Source: Bacteroidales bacterium
GTDB lineage: Bacteria; Bacteroidota; Bacteroidia; Bacteroidales; F082
Assembly (NCBI GenBank): GCA_017651645.1
Contig: JAGCCO010000016.1
Coordinates: forward strand, 61,701-125,700
Direction of reading: 5' to 3'
Length of the DNA stretch: 64,000 nt
Position numbers and translations under genes: made by a program. Shown in pieces: positions 46,291-55,446 of this stretch; the stretch's first letter is position 1, and every line of letters starts with the position of its first letter. The notes below the pieces were generated by a model. The model made no database searches and had not been told where the DNA came from. It saw nothing but the letters and a program-made list of their open reading frames with translations.

Positions 46291-47883
46291 TTATTGCATT
46301 CCTTTCAACTCTTTTATTGCCCGCTGCAATATCTCGTCCATCGGGGCGTAAATCGGATAGAAGCCCTCTTCGTCAAACAAGTTACGGGCAATGTATGCCT
46401 TCAACAGGATATCAGCCTCGCGACGCGCCACCTGCTTCTGCTCATCTGTACCTTTGATGCCTTTCTCTTCAGCGAGTTTCAGCACTCCGTCAAACATGGC
46501 ATTGGTCACGGCAAAAGATTTGTCGAATGCCTCCACGGTCTTGTAGCGTTGCAGTTGTTGACGATTACGGTCGGTGTATTCAAAGGCATACTGATATAGC
46601 AATCCCAGATTGACAATACGGTTGAAATAGTATTCCAAGGTGTCGTTCGGCAAAGGCACATAGATGTCGGGCATGATGCCTCCGCCGCCATAGACGGTCT
46701 TGCCTTTAGGTGTGGTATATTTCAGTGAATCGGCAAAATGGATGCTGTCCTCACTGAAAAGCTCACCGTTTTCCAAACGTTCAAACGACTCAAGAAGGTA
46801 CTTCTCATGATCACTGTCGTAAGGTTTCTGGATGCACCTTCCTGTCGGAGTGTAATAACGCGCCACGGTAAGGCGAATAGCGGAATTGTCACTGAGCATG
46901 ATTTGTTCCTGTACCAGCCCCTTGCCAAAGGAACGACGGCCGATGATAGTACCACGGTCGTTATCCTGCAAAGCCCCTGCCACAATCTCACTCGCGCTGG
47001 CCGACTCACCGTCGATAAGCACCACAACGGGGATATCTTCCAACATTCCACGGCGGCGTGCCTTCATATACTGGCGCGGACGGTTACGGCCTTCTGTATA
47101 AACAATGAGGCTACCCTTGGGCAAAAACTCATCGGCGATATCCACTGCGGCATTCAGATAACCGCCCGAGTTGCCGCGCAAGTCAAAGACCAGCTGTTTC
47201 ATGCCTTTGGCCTTCAGGTCTTTGATTCCTTTTTTGAACTCGTCAACCGTGGTAGCAGAGAATTTGCTGAGTTTCAGATAACCGATGTTGTCATCGAGCA
47301 TATAAGCCACATCCACACTATAGGTAGGAATGGCAGCACGGGTGATGGTATAGTCAAGCAGTCCAGTCACCCCACGACGCAGCACTTTAACACGGACTTT
47401 GGTGTTTTTTGGACCTTTCAGCTTACGCATCACGTCCTCGTTCTTTAGGTTTTTGCTGGCCACTAAGGTATCGTCAACATAGATGATACGGTCGCCTGCC
47501 AAGATACCCACCTTCTCAGAAGGTCCGCCTTTGATGACGTTGACAATGGCGATGGTATCCTTCTCCAGGCGGAACTGGACCCCAATGCCGTCGAAACTGC
47601 CCAAAAGCGGATCATTCACCTCGTTGAATTCCTCAAGAGAGACGTATGCGCTGTGTGGGTCGAGCTTCTCCATCATCGCAGCAATGGCTTCGTCCTGAAT
47701 CTTACGGGCATCAGGCTCATCGACATAATCGTTGCCGACATACCACATCACCTCGTCAAACTTACTGCCTCCATCCACGATAGGAGCAGTGTTTTTAACA
47801 CCTTTAATAATATAGAAACCCACCATGATGCCTGCCATCATCAGCAAGACACTCACAATGGGTCTAATCTTGTTTTTATCCAT
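46291..47883 (-). CDS. S41-family C-terminal processing peptidase
   Basis: A 530-residue protein with an N-terminal membrane anchor (about 9-25), a PDZ domain (about 85-165, with FDGIGVQF at its start) and an S41 protease domain. The catalytic serine lies in DGESASASE near 291 and the lysine in SFGKGLVQ near 318, so the Ser-Lys pair is intact. It degrades or trims periplasmic proteins. It is last in the minus-strand series after fabD. Confidence 0.93.
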   Translation of the reverse strand: MDKNKIRPIVSVLLMMAGIMVGFYIIKGVKNTAPIVDGGSKFDEVMWYVGNDYVDEPDARKIQDEAIAAMMEKLDPHSAYVSLEEFNEVNDPLLGSFDGIGVQFRLEKDTIAIVNVIKGGPSEKVGILAGDRIIYVDDTLVASKNLKNEDVMRKLKGPKNTKVRVKVLRRGVTGLLDYTITRAAIPTYSVDVAYMLDDNIGYLKLSKFSATTVDEFKKGIKDLKAKGMKQLVFDLRGNSGGYLNAAVDIADEFLPKGSLIVYTEGRNRPRQYMKARRRGMLEDIPVVVLIDGESASASEIVAGALQDNDRGTIIGRRSFGKGLVQEQIMLSDNSAIRLTVARYYTPTGRCIQKPYDSDHEKYLLESFERLENGELFSEDSIHFADSLKYTTPKGKTVYGGGGIMPDIYVPLPNDTLEYYFNRIVNLGLLYQYAFEYTDRNRQQLQRYKTVEAFDKSFAVTNAMFDGVLKLAEEKGIKGTDEQKQVARREADILLKAYIARNLFDEEGFYPIYAPMDEILQRAIKELKGMQ

Positions 47884-47899
47884 GTTTTTACATTGTCAT

Positions 47900-48787
47900 T
47901 CAGACTGTTGCACTCATCAATTCCAAATTCCTGTCCATCTTGCGGAATAAACCTTGCAGTATCGTACCAGGACCCACTTCGACAATAGTACGTACACCGG
48001 TAGCCAGAATGTTGCTCATGGTCTGGGTCCACATCACAGGTGAAGTCAACTGGGCGATGAGGTTCTTCTTGATAATCTCAGGGTCATTGACCGACTGGCC
48101 CGTAACATTCTGATAAACCGGGCAAATGCCTTGGTTAAATGTTGTCCCCTTAATGGCTTCTGCAAGCTCCACACGGGCAGGTTCCATCAATGGGCTATGG
48201 AAGGCTCCACCCACGCTCAGCGGCACCACACGTTTGACACCCGCCTCTTTCAGCTTCTCGGAAGCGGCTGCCACACCCTCAACAGATCCGGAGATGACCA
48301 GCTGACCCGGGCAATTATAGTTGGCAGGCACCACCACGGTATCCTTTACTGAAGCGCAAACACTCTCGATGAGAGCATCCTCAGCCCCGATGACAGCTGC
48401 CATCGTGCCAGGCTGTGCCTCACAGGCCTTCTGCATGGCCTTGGCACGCTTGCTCACCAAACGCAAACCATCTTCAAAAGTAAGCACCTTATTGGCAACC
48501 AAAGCCGAAAACTCACCCAAGGAATGACCTGCGACCATCGTGGGGTCAAAGTCCTCCAGCATGGAAGCCAAAATCACCGAATGCAGGAAAATGGCCGGCT
48601 GGGTCACCTTGGTCTGGCGCAAATCCTCATCCGTGCCTTCAAACATGACGTCGGTTATCTTAAACTTCAGGATGCTATTGGCTTTTTTGAACATATCCTT
48701 GGCTTTCGACGACTTGTCGTAAAGATCTTTGCCCATCCCCACAAACTGAGCCCCTTGTCCGGGGAAAACGTATGCTTTAATCATCAT
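47900..48787 (-). CDS. fabD: Malonyl-CoA:ACP transacylase
   Basis: Moves the malonyl group from CoA to acyl carrier protein for fatty acid synthesis. The 295-residue protein has the GQGAQ motif near 9-13, the nucleophile GHSLGEFSAL near 91-100 and the active-site histidine in GGAFHSPLM near 198-206. Start at 48787 (MMIKAYVFPG) or the next codon is possible. It is 16 bases upstream of the S41 gene. No other fab gene is nearby. Confidence 0.95.
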   Translation of the reverse strand: MMIKAYVFPGQGAQFVGMGKDLYDKSSKAKDMFKKANSILKFKITDVMFEGTDEDLRQTKVTQPAIFLHSVILASMLEDFDPTMVAGHSLGEFSALVANKVLTFEDGLRLVSKRAKAMQKACEAQPGTMAAVIGAEDALIESVCASVKDTVVVPANYNCPGQLVISGSVEGVAAASEKLKEAGVKRVVPLSVGGAFHSPLMEPARVELAEAIKGTTFNQGICPVYQNVTGQSVNDPEIIKKNLIAQLTSPVMWTQTMSNILATGVRTIVEVGPGTILQGLFRKMDRNLELMSATV

Positions 48788-48833
48788 TCAATATTTTAGA
48801 TTCAAAGATTCAAAATTCAAAATTCAAAGATTT
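48788..48833. repeat. Iterated GATTCAAAATTCAAA words
   Basis: TAGATTCAAAGATTCAAAAT followed by TCAAAATTCAAAGATT: the word ATTCAAA is repeated five times between folE and fabD. Confidence 0.6.
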
Positions 48834-49455
48834 AGTGTAGGTTGCTACCTATCAGTTGGAAGAACTCTTCGCGGGTGGATTCGCGTTCAAAGGCCCCGAT
48901 GAAGTCGCTCGTCGTGGTCACTGCACTCTGTTTCTGCACCCCGCGCATCGACATACACAAATGTCGTGCCTCAATGACCACGGCCACGCCTAAAGGATGC
49001 AAAGCGTCGTTGATAGCGTTCTTGATTTGCGTAGTCAGACGTTCCTGCACCTGAAGACGGCGGGAATAAGCCTCCACCACTCGGGCGATTTTGCTCAACC
49101 CTGTAATATAACCGTTCGGGATGTAGCCGACATGTGCCTTGCCAATGAACGGGATCAAATGATGCTCGCACAGGGAATACACTTCGATGTCCTTGACAAT
49201 CACCATCTGGCGGTAGTCCTCCTTGAACTTGGCCGACAACAGAATCTCCATCGGATCCTGTTCATAGCCTTGGGTCAGGAACTGCATGGATTTGGCCACG
49301 CGCAAAGGCGTCTTTTGAAGGCCCTCGCGCTGCGGGTCTTCTCCCAAGAGTTCCAAGATGGCGGCGTAGTGCTCCTGAAGTTTGGCCAACCGTTCCGGAT
49401 CGTACTGCTCAATGGCTTCGTAACCGAAACGCTTCATAAGCTTTTCATCCATCAT
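48832..49455 (-). CDS. folE: GTP cyclohydrolase I
   Basis: Converts GTP to 7,8-dihydroneopterin triphosphate, the first step of folate or pterin synthesis. The 207-residue protein has the zinc-binding [23 protein letters not shown] region near 92-114 (cysteine and histidine) and the later cysteine in HLCMSMRG near 165-172. The start at 49455 overlaps the bactofilin stop (TGATG). The frame also extends to 49509 inside the bactofilin gene, which is not credible coding. Downstream MKRFGYEA is another possible start. Confidence 0.94.
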   Translation of the reverse strand: MMDEKLMKRFGYEAIEQYDPERLAKLQEHYAAILELLGEDPQREGLQKTPLRVAKSMQFLTQGYEQDPMEILLSAKFKEDYRQMVIVKDIEVYSLCEHHLIPFIGKAHVGYIPNGYITGLSKIARVVEAYSRRLQVQERLTTQIKNAINDALHPLGVAVVIEARHLCMSMRGVQKQSAVTTTSDFIGAFERESTREEFFQLIGSNLH

Positions 49456-49823
49456 CAGCCGATTTTTTGCTTGGGCATCGCCACAGTCGACTGCTGCCCC
49501 ATGACGCACTTGCCCGTGAACTGGGCACCGACTTCGATGAGCAGTTGCTTGGTGGTCAGGTCGACTTCCACCTTCGAGGTGGCCTTCAAAGCGGTCAGTT
49601 CATCCGTAGTGATGTTTCCTTTGACAACGCCTGATATCTCAGCTTGTTTGCAGTTCAGATCGCCTTCGATGACGCCAGTCTGTCCGACAGAGATTTTTCC
49701 GTTAGACTTCACTGAGCCAATCAGATGGCCGTCAATGCGGATGTCGCCATTGGACTCGATGTCGCCCTTGATGGTGGTTCCGTTTCCGATGAGGTTGCGT
49801 GCAGGTGATTCCATTATAGCCAT
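49455..49823 (-). CDS. Bactofilin
   Basis: A 122-residue polymer-forming cytoskeletal protein. The core (about 10-100) is a right-handed beta-helix with repeating small-residue turns ([20 protein letters not shown], then [21 protein letters not shown]). Bactofilins form filaments that scaffold envelope enzymes. It starts 6 bases after the PorW/SprE gene and overlaps folE by one base. Pairing of bactofilin with this TPR lipoprotein recurs in Bacteroidota as far as I recall. Confidence 0.92.
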   Translation of the reverse strand: MAIMESPARNLIGNGTTIKGDIESNGDIRIDGHLIGSVKSNGKISVGQTGVIEGDLNCKQAEISGVVKGNITTDELTALKATSKVEVDLTTKQLLIEVGAQFTGKCVMGQQSTVAMPKQKIG

Positions 49824-49829
49824 AGTACA

Positions 49830-52508
49830 CTATTTTTTATTGTTAGTTTCTTCGATGAATGTATTGTATTCTTCCAAGTCTTTCGACTGATAGAAGATAG
49901 GATAATTCTTGATGGAGATGGGGATTATGGTGTATTTCGTCTTGTCGATGCCTCCAAAGACATAGTCGTTGATGAACATCGAGGTGATATAGTCGGCGGC
50001 TTTGCTCTCGCTGTCGAAACTGCCGATGGTCACGATGCTGTGGTCGTCGTCGAGCACAACACTCTTGACGTTGAAAGCACGGGTGCGGTGTTCCTTCTTG
50101 TTGAAGTCGCTGATACGCACCATCAACGGGTCGACACGGACAGTCTTCGAGTCGCAGACAATCATGACAAAATGCTCTGAATTGGGCTCGTAGACGTAAG
50201 GCGAAGCCTTCTTCACTTCCGGCTCGTCGCCACCACGTTCATTGTCAATCTCAGTCAGCACCAAGCCGAGATTATATTCCTCGTTGATGTTTTCCAAAAC
50301 CTGCCGCGCGTATGGCGTGATGCTACTCTGCGGATAGGTGCGCACCAAATTGTACAAGGAGAACGCCATGGTGTCGATAGCCACCAAGCGGCCTTCGGCC
50401 ACAGCATGGAGGAAGGCAAAACGAGGCATCAACGCAGTGTCAGCCTCATAGAGGCTCATGGCACGCTCGGTGTTCATTTTCACACGATAGAACTGACCTT
50501 GCTCAAAAGCCTCGTAGGTCTTGGCATAAAACTCTGAGGCCTCTTTTTCCTGTGCCTGCAACTTCTCGAAATAGCTCGGGTCGTTTATGAACTCAGCATA
50601 GCTCGAAGTAGGATACTTGTCGAATATCTTGCCCTTGTAAACCAACGATTTCTCTTCATCTGACAAGTCTTTGTACATTTTATAAAGTGCATACCAAGAG
50701 GGCAGTTCCTTTTCATTGCCGGGGTAGCGAGTGTCTAATTGCTCATACGACTCGATGGAACGGGGCAAGTCGTTCAAGCGGTCCATGTAGAGGAAGCCCA
50801 AATGATATAACCCGTCTGCTATAAGAGAATCGGCCACCTCTTTCTGTTCCATGGTGAAAGGCAGGTCTTGGAGGTAATAGCCGCGGTCGTGGTTGGTGTA
50901 GGACACGTTACTCAGCGAATCTTGTGGAGTTTTGCCGTCTTTCCCTTCAAGTTCGTCGCCCTCATTCTCACCGCTCATCACGGCTGCGAGGCTCCTCTTG
51001 TCGCTGATGCGCCAGTTGTCTTCATTTTTACGCATACCCCATTTGCGGGTGAACTCCGTAATACCTTTTGATACAGAGGTCGGATTGTAAAAATACCAAG
51101 AAGCCGCCGTATTGTTTGTCGGCTCCGACTTCTGCTTATCTCCCTCGCCCAAAGCTGAACCCATGAGCGCCAACTGTTCTTCGTATTCACGTTGTTGCTG
51201 CTCGATCTGCTCCTGCTCAATGACTTGAGCGATAATCTTATCAATCAATATGTTGCGTTCAGTGGAATCCATAGCGGCCACACGCAGCAAGCTGTCCTGG
51301 TCGCGGACCACGCTGGCATACATCACCAGTTCGTTCAATGTCTGGGAGATGTTCATTATGCTGTCATAGCCCTCGTATTCACGGTCCATGCTGGAGACAG
51401 CCGTGTCGTAATAAGCCTGAGCCAGCTCATATTGGTTTTGTTCGAAAAGGATGGAAGCCGCCTTGAGCGACGACTGCATCCGTTGGATTTGGTTGTCCTT
51501 ATAGGCCGCCACCGACTTCCGCAGATAGCGGACGGCTTTGGCTTCATCGCCTTCGCGAAGGGCCAGCTCCGCCATGGCGTAATAGATGCGGTCGCAGTAG
51601 TCCTCGTTGTTCGGGTCGCGGAGCATCTTGTTCATCATCTTATAGAGCTCTGCGGCATTGTCGACCGTTCCCACCTTGGCCATATTCATCCTCGACTCAA
51701 AGACCATCTCATACTCGGGATTGCGCTTGATGACTTTCTTAAACTGCGCCGTGGCACGTTCCGAGTCGCCTTGAAGCATATAAATCTGTCCCAAAATGAA
51801 CATGGCACGGGTGCGACGGTCGCGGTCGTCATTGAGGAGGATACCGGTTTTCAGGTATTTGACGGCGTTGTTATAGTCCTTGGTGGCGATATAATAGTCG
51901 GCGATGGTGAAGTCGATATTCCGCATCAGCTCCTTAGGCGGCTTGCTCAATCCGGCAGTCTTGGCCTGTAACTGTTCAATCATGGCGATGGCCTTGGGAT
52001 ATTCTTCAGTCTGAAGGTAGGTCTTGATCAACCACATATTGGCTACGTATGCGATATCGTTTGCATTGAATTCAGTGGCCACAAAGTCGAAAGTGCGCTT
52101 GGCTGGGATATAGTCGTGCTTGAAGAAATGCGCCTTAGCCATGACAAGATAGGCGTCGTCGATCCATTTCACACGCTCTCGGTTTCCGAACTTCATGGAG
52201 TGCTTCTGCACACAGATGGAGGTCTTCTCAAGGGCGCGGTCCATGGTGGAGTTCATCGCCATACCGTCCTGCTTGGTACCGTAGTTGTAGACGCGCAACA
52301 CCTTCGAAAAGTCGTCTTTCACTTGCATGCGGAGCTGTTTCTCGCCGTCTTTCAGGCTCTTCTCTCCGTTCCAATAGACGTTGTAATGGCTGGTAAGGTT
52401 ATGGTACATGCGGCGGGTGACCGTGTTCTTTTTGGTCGAGCAGCCACTCAACAGTAGCAACCCGATGACACAGCCTATCGTCACAATTATGTTCGTTCTT
52501 CTATGCAC
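49830..52508 (-). CDS. porW: PorW/SprE-like T9SS lipoprotein with TPR repeats
   Basis: An 892-residue lipoprotein (lipobox LLLSGC, cysteine at 23) that begins CSTKKNTVTRRMYHNLTSHYNVYWNG, a signature I know from PorW (Porphyromonas) and SprE (Flavobacterium), which are needed for type IX secretion and gliding. TPR-like repeats fill about 100-400, with Gln/Glu-rich coiled segments near 430-460. A second TPR stretch lies near 570-770, and the C-terminal domain has KYTIIPISIKNYPIFYQSKDLEEY. Three T9SS cargo proteins in the window fit. It lies between a pseudokinase gene and bactofilin on one probable transcript. Gene symbol by similarity. Confidence 0.85.
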   Translation of the reverse strand: MHRRTNIIVTIGCVIGLLLLSGCSTKKNTVTRRMYHNLTSHYNVYWNGEKSLKDGEKQLRMQVKDDFSKVLRVYNYGTKQDGMAMNSTMDRALEKTSICVQKHSMKFGNRERVKWIDDAYLVMAKAHFFKHDYIPAKRTFDFVATEFNANDIAYVANMWLIKTYLQTEEYPKAIAMIEQLQAKTAGLSKPPKELMRNIDFTIADYYIATKDYNNAVKYLKTGILLNDDRDRRTRAMFILGQIYMLQGDSERATAQFKKVIKRNPEYEMVFESRMNMAKVGTVDNAAELYKMMNKMLRDPNNEDYCDRIYYAMAELALREGDEAKAVRYLRKSVAAYKDNQIQRMQSSLKAASILFEQNQYELAQAYYDTAVSSMDREYEGYDSIMNISQTLNELVMYASVVRDQDSLLRVAAMDSTERNILIDKIIAQVIEQEQIEQQQREYEEQLALMGSALGEGDKQKSEPTNNTAASWYFYNPTSVSKGITEFTRKWGMRKNEDNWRISDKRSLAAVMSGENEGDELEGKDGKTPQDSLSNVSYTNHDRGYYLQDLPFTMEQKEVADSLIADGLYHLGFLYMDRLNDLPRSIESYEQLDTRYPGNEKELPSWYALYKMYKDLSDEEKSLVYKGKIFDKYPTSSYAEFINDPSYFEKLQAQEKEASEFYAKTYEAFEQGQFYRVKMNTERAMSLYEADTALMPRFAFLHAVAEGRLVAIDTMAFSLYNLVRTYPQSSITPYARQVLENINEEYNLGLVLTEIDNERGGDEPEVKKASPYVYEPNSEHFVMIVCDSKTVRVDPLMVRISDFNKKEHRTRAFNVKSVVLDDDHSIVTIGSFDSESKAADYITSMFINDYVFGGIDKTKYTIIPISIKNYPIFYQSKDLEEYNTFIEETNNKK

Positions 52509-52550
52509 TTCGTTGTCAGTTTATGCTACAATAACTCCGTTCTTTCGAAA

Positions 52551-53861
52551 TTATTTCGTCAGCTCATACCATTTGCCTGCTTCGATGAGCAGTTGCTCGT
52601 CGGTGGGGTCTGTCAAGGCAGAGCGCATCACCACTGCGATGCTGTCGTTGCTGGTCTTAAAGGCACTGAGCAGCAGACGGTCGAAGTCGACTTGACGGCT
52701 TCGTTGGATGCCGGCACGTTGCTCGTCAAGGACCTTCAAGGCTCTGTCCTTGTATTCATCCAAGGCGAGATACTGCACCAAGCCTTGGACCAATTGCAGG
52801 CTGTCCTCAGTCCAGTTCACAACCACAGGCTCGGAAATCGATTTCAACTCATATTTCTTGCACAACTCAGGCAGTTGGCCTTTGATCTTCTCCACTTCGC
52901 GGGTGAATTCAACGGCACGTCGCTCGGCGCGTTCTTTCTCCACATTCGCCTTGATTTTCGGCACGTAAAGGAACAATAGTGCTCCAACTGCAGCGGCCAC
53001 GAGCACAAAAAGGATGATCTTCACAAACGAGCGTCCCTTGCCGACCGCCGACCTCACCTCTGAGATGGTGTCAAAACGCTGTTCTTTGGAGAACTGCGTG
53101 CAGTGCGTGGCAATGCTGTTATACTGCTTGGTGATATTGCGCTCGCCGATGAACTCCATAATCTTGCCAAGAGAATAAATGTCGGCACGCGTGTCGTAGT
53201 CCTCGCCTTTGATGATTTCGGGCGCAACAAACTCCATCTCCTTGATAAGAAGCTCACGGTCAGCATCTTGGTTGGTTTCGGGAATGCCGATATCAATCAA
53301 TTTGACCCGATAATCGTTGGCGGTAACCAAGACATTCTCCGGCATCAGGTTGCAATGGACCATCCTGTTGCGGTGCAGATACTGCAAGGCATCACAAATC
53401 TCAACGAGGATGTTTTTCACCTGTTTTTCCGAAAGCGTACCCACACGTACATGCTCGGCCAAAGTCTTGCCCTCGACAAACTCAAAGATGGCGCAATCGC
53501 CCAGTCCTTGGATATTAACGAAATCGAGTGCCTTACGGAAATACTTGTTGTCGAACATATTGGTCGTTTCGTACTCTTGGCGCAGAGAGGCTCTGCAAGC
53601 TTCATTATGCGCAAGATTCGCCTTCAAAGCCTTGATAATGACCTTCTTGCCATTGTTTCGAGCTGTAAAGACCCTGCTGTTGCCGTAACGCGAGGTATAA
53701 AACGGTCGGATATCAGTATAATCTTTCGAAAAGACAGCTTCCTCCTTAACCGGCTGGCTTTCCACCTTCTCCTGAACCGGCTTTTCGGTCTGGCCTTGAG
53801 CCGATGAGCCTTGCTGTTCGGGTTCGTTGTTTTCGTTGTTCAAAAAAATAATCTCAGACAT
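52551..53861 (-). CDS. Membrane-anchored serine/threonine pseudokinase
   Basis: A 436-residue protein with an acidic Gln-rich N-terminus (1-45), a protein-kinase-like domain (about 50-270), one transmembrane segment at about 280-302 and a periplasmic C-terminal domain. The ATP-site lysine is present (KKVIIKALK, near 75) and DFG appears as DIG. The HRDLKPEN catalytic loop reads HCNLMPEN near 166-173: the catalytic aspartate is asparagine and the following lysine is methionine. It is therefore probably a pseudokinase that binds rather than phosphorylates. It is first in the series leading to porW, bactofilin and folE, with its own promoter. Confidence 0.85.
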   Translation of the reverse strand: MSEIIFLNNENNEPEQQGSSAQGQTEKPVQEKVESQPVKEEAVFSKDYTDIRPFYTSRYGNSRVFTARNNGKKVIIKALKANLAHNEACRASLRQEYETTNMFDNKYFRKALDFVNIQGLGDCAIFEFVEGKTLAEHVRVGTLSEKQVKNILVEICDALQYLHRNRMVHCNLMPENVLVTANDYRVKLIDIGIPETNQDADRELLIKEMEFVAPEIIKGEDYDTRADIYSLGKIMEFIGERNITKQYNSIATHCTQFSKEQRFDTISEVRSAVGKGRSFVKIILFVLVAAAVGALLFLYVPKIKANVEKERAERRAVEFTREVEKIKGQLPELCKKYELKSISEPVVVNWTEDSLQLVQGLVQYLALDEYKDRALKVLDEQRAGIQRSRQVDFDRLLLSAFKTSNDSIAVVMRSALTDPTDEQLLIEAGKWYELTK

Positions 53862-53905
53862 TCTTCATAATGTATTTAACTACGTTGAATCTTACGATTT
53901 GGGCG

Positions 53906-53913
53906 CAAATATA
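53906..53913 (-). promoter_or_regulatory. -7 element TATATTTG for the pseudokinase-porW series
   Basis: CAAATATA on the plus strand, 45 bases before the ATG. CAAA at 53936-53939 gives a -33 TTTG 22 bases away. Confidence 0.6.
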
Positions 53914-53980
53914 GTTCATTTTTCCGAACCTACTGCAAAAGTGGTCGGGAAAAAGATAATTTGGAAGAAAAAGCGTCCCT

Positions 53981-54601
53981 CTACTCCACCTCTTCGAGGC
54001 TTTTCGACATCATGATGTCGTTGTTGATGAGATATATCTTGGTCCTTAATCTTGTCGAAAGGCCAAACTTCTTCAAATTCTTGTACACCGTCTTGATTTC
54101 CGACCGTGAAATTTTGTGCAGCATGTTCGTCCAGAAAACGAGTACAGTATAATCTTTTTCCCCTTTAATTTCCGGGAAAACGCCCTGCATGTCATTAAGG
54201 GTGAGCGTGTAGCCTTCCAAAGGTACTGTTGTTGTTGGCGGAAACTCGTCGAATTGGTGGTTGTAATTCCAATTGAGATTGAAACCCAGCGTGGGTGGAC
54301 AATAGCAATTAATATGGAACGAGATGAGTTCTTCGCCATGGAAGTACATGATTTTCAGCGGTTGGTAGAGGTTTTTCATCTGCATGGAGTCCGCGCCGAG
54401 TTCGCTCACTTGCATGAATTGTTTTTCGTTGCAGACCAAAGGTGTAAATTCAAAGTCTTTGGGCAGTTTCTTGTAGAATTTCTCGCATTGCTCTGCATTG
54501 TAGCCGTGGATTTCGCGGAAACCGAAGAGCATGGGAACCAGCGTGTTACAACTGGAAAGCGAGAGCAACACAAAAATCAACAAAACACTATACTTTTTCA
54601 T
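53981..54601 (-). CDS. Hypothetical lipoprotein
   Basis: A 206-residue protein with lipobox SLSSC (cysteine at 18). The mature part is mixed alpha/beta with aromatic strands (SFHINCYCPPTLGFNLNWNY) and ends in a charged segment. I do not recognise the family. The frame is open back to 54748 through the 90-bp palindromic element, but that part has no signal-peptide character, and the ATG at 54601 gives a standard lipoprotein signal. Confidence 0.7.
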   Translation of the reverse strand: MKKYSVLLIFVLLSLSSCNTLVPMLFGFREIHGYNAEQCEKFYKKLPKDFEFTPLVCNEKQFMQVSELGADSMQMKNLYQPLKIMYFHGEELISFHINCYCPPTLGFNLNWNYNHQFDEFPPTTTVPLEGYTLTLNDMQGVFPEIKGEKDYTVLVFWTNMLHKISRSEIKTVYKNLKKFGLSTRLRTKIYLINNDIMMSKSLEEVE

Positions 54602-54641
54602 AAACGACTTTCTTAAACAAAAAGACTTATTCAAGCCTTCA

Positions 54642-54731
54642 CCGTCATTGCGGGCTTGACCCGCAATCCCCTGAGCGAGAAAGTGTCTCCCTCCGCTCAG
54701 GAGATGGCGGATCCTTTGTCCGCCATGACGG
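54642..54731. repeat. 90-bp palindromic element with three internal hairpins
   Basis: Outer arms CCGTCAT (54642-54648) and ATGACGG (54725-54731) enclose three stem-loops: TTGCGGG/CCCGCAA around CTTGA, CTGAGCG/CGCTCAG, and GGCGGA/TCCGCC. The whole element is nearly free of unpaired sequence. It has the form of REP/MITE-like non-coding palindromes, and its first unit resembles the hairpin at 36803-36821. It lies between a regulator and a lipoprotein gene. Confidence 0.8.
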
Positions 54732-54744
54732 TATACGGTCAATA

Positions 54745-54954
54745 TCATTCTTCATCGTTTCTATACTCCAGAATATCCCCAGGCGTGCATTGCAGCTCAC
54801 GGCAGATGGCATCCAAGGTGCTGAGGCGGATGGCCTTGGCCTTGCCCGTCTTGAGGATGGAGAGGTTGGCTTGGGTGAGGCCAATGCGCTCGGCCAACTC
54901 GTTGGAGCGCATCTTGCGCTTGGCCAATATTACGTCTAAGTTCATCACTATCAT
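54745..54954 (-). CDS. XRE-family HTH regulator (YozG type)
   Basis: A 69-residue single-domain DNA-binding protein: LAKRKMRSNELAERIGLTQ is the first half of a Cro/CI helix-turn-helix, and ICRELQCTPGDILEY is the usual C-terminal end. It has no dimer domain. It lies 3 bases downstream of a DUF2975 membrane protein gene, a pairing that recurs in Gram-positive and Bacteroidota genomes. It probably controls its own operon. Confidence 0.9.
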   Translation of the reverse strand: MIVMNLDVILAKRKMRSNELAERIGLTQANLSILKTGKAKAIRLSTLDAICRELQCTPGDILEYRNDEE

Positions 54955-54957
54955 GGC

Positions 54958-55434
54958 TCAGATGGTTAAGTTGTTTTCCTCCACCGCATCGGCGGCCACT
55001 TTGTACATAAAGGCGAAGAAAAGGATGCAAAAAGGGATGACAATAATAGAGTGTCCTATCGAAAAAAGGATATCGGATTCAAAATAAAAAGGATGAAATC
55101 CCCATAGCAATCGATGGGCAAAATAAGCCAAGGCCAGCCAAAAAAACAGTTTCACATTGCATTGAGGGAAAACCACACCCTCACGAGCACCTTTTAGGAA
55201 ATTCAAAGCGGCCTTTACGCAAAGGAAAACTGTAGCGGCTAAACTAAGTACATCCATTATAAAAAAAGTAATTTTAAGTACCGTGTGTTGAGACCAGTCC
55301 GCAACTCTGCTCACTCCACCTTTACCAGTCAAAAGGCCCTTAAAAGCAAACACATAATACACCGCCCAAGCAGCGCAAAACAAAAGAGCCACATAACTGC
55401 AAACACGGATGCCCGTCCAAGTTTTGTTTTTCAT
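54958..55434 (-). CDS. DUF2975 membrane protein
   Basis: A 158-residue protein with four hydrophobic segments (about 10-32, 50-72, 92-112 and 125-148) and the layout of DUF2975 proteins. Its end is 3 bases from the XRE regulator start, so the two genes form a module. Function of the family is unknown; partner regulators are thought to respond to its state. Confidence 0.82.
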   Translation of the reverse strand: MKNKTWTGIRVCSYVALLFCAAWAVYYVFAFKGLLTGKGGVSRVADWSQHTVLKITFFIMDVLSLAATVFLCVKAALNFLKGAREGVVFPQCNVKLFFWLALAYFAHRLLWGFHPFYFESDILFSIGHSIIVIPFCILFFAFMYKVAADAVEENNLTI

Positions 55435-55446
55435 AGCGGCAACAAT

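Noticed and set aside
52551..53861. Active serine/threonine kinase
   Set aside because: The catalytic loop is HCNLMPEN, lacking the aspartate and the following lysine.
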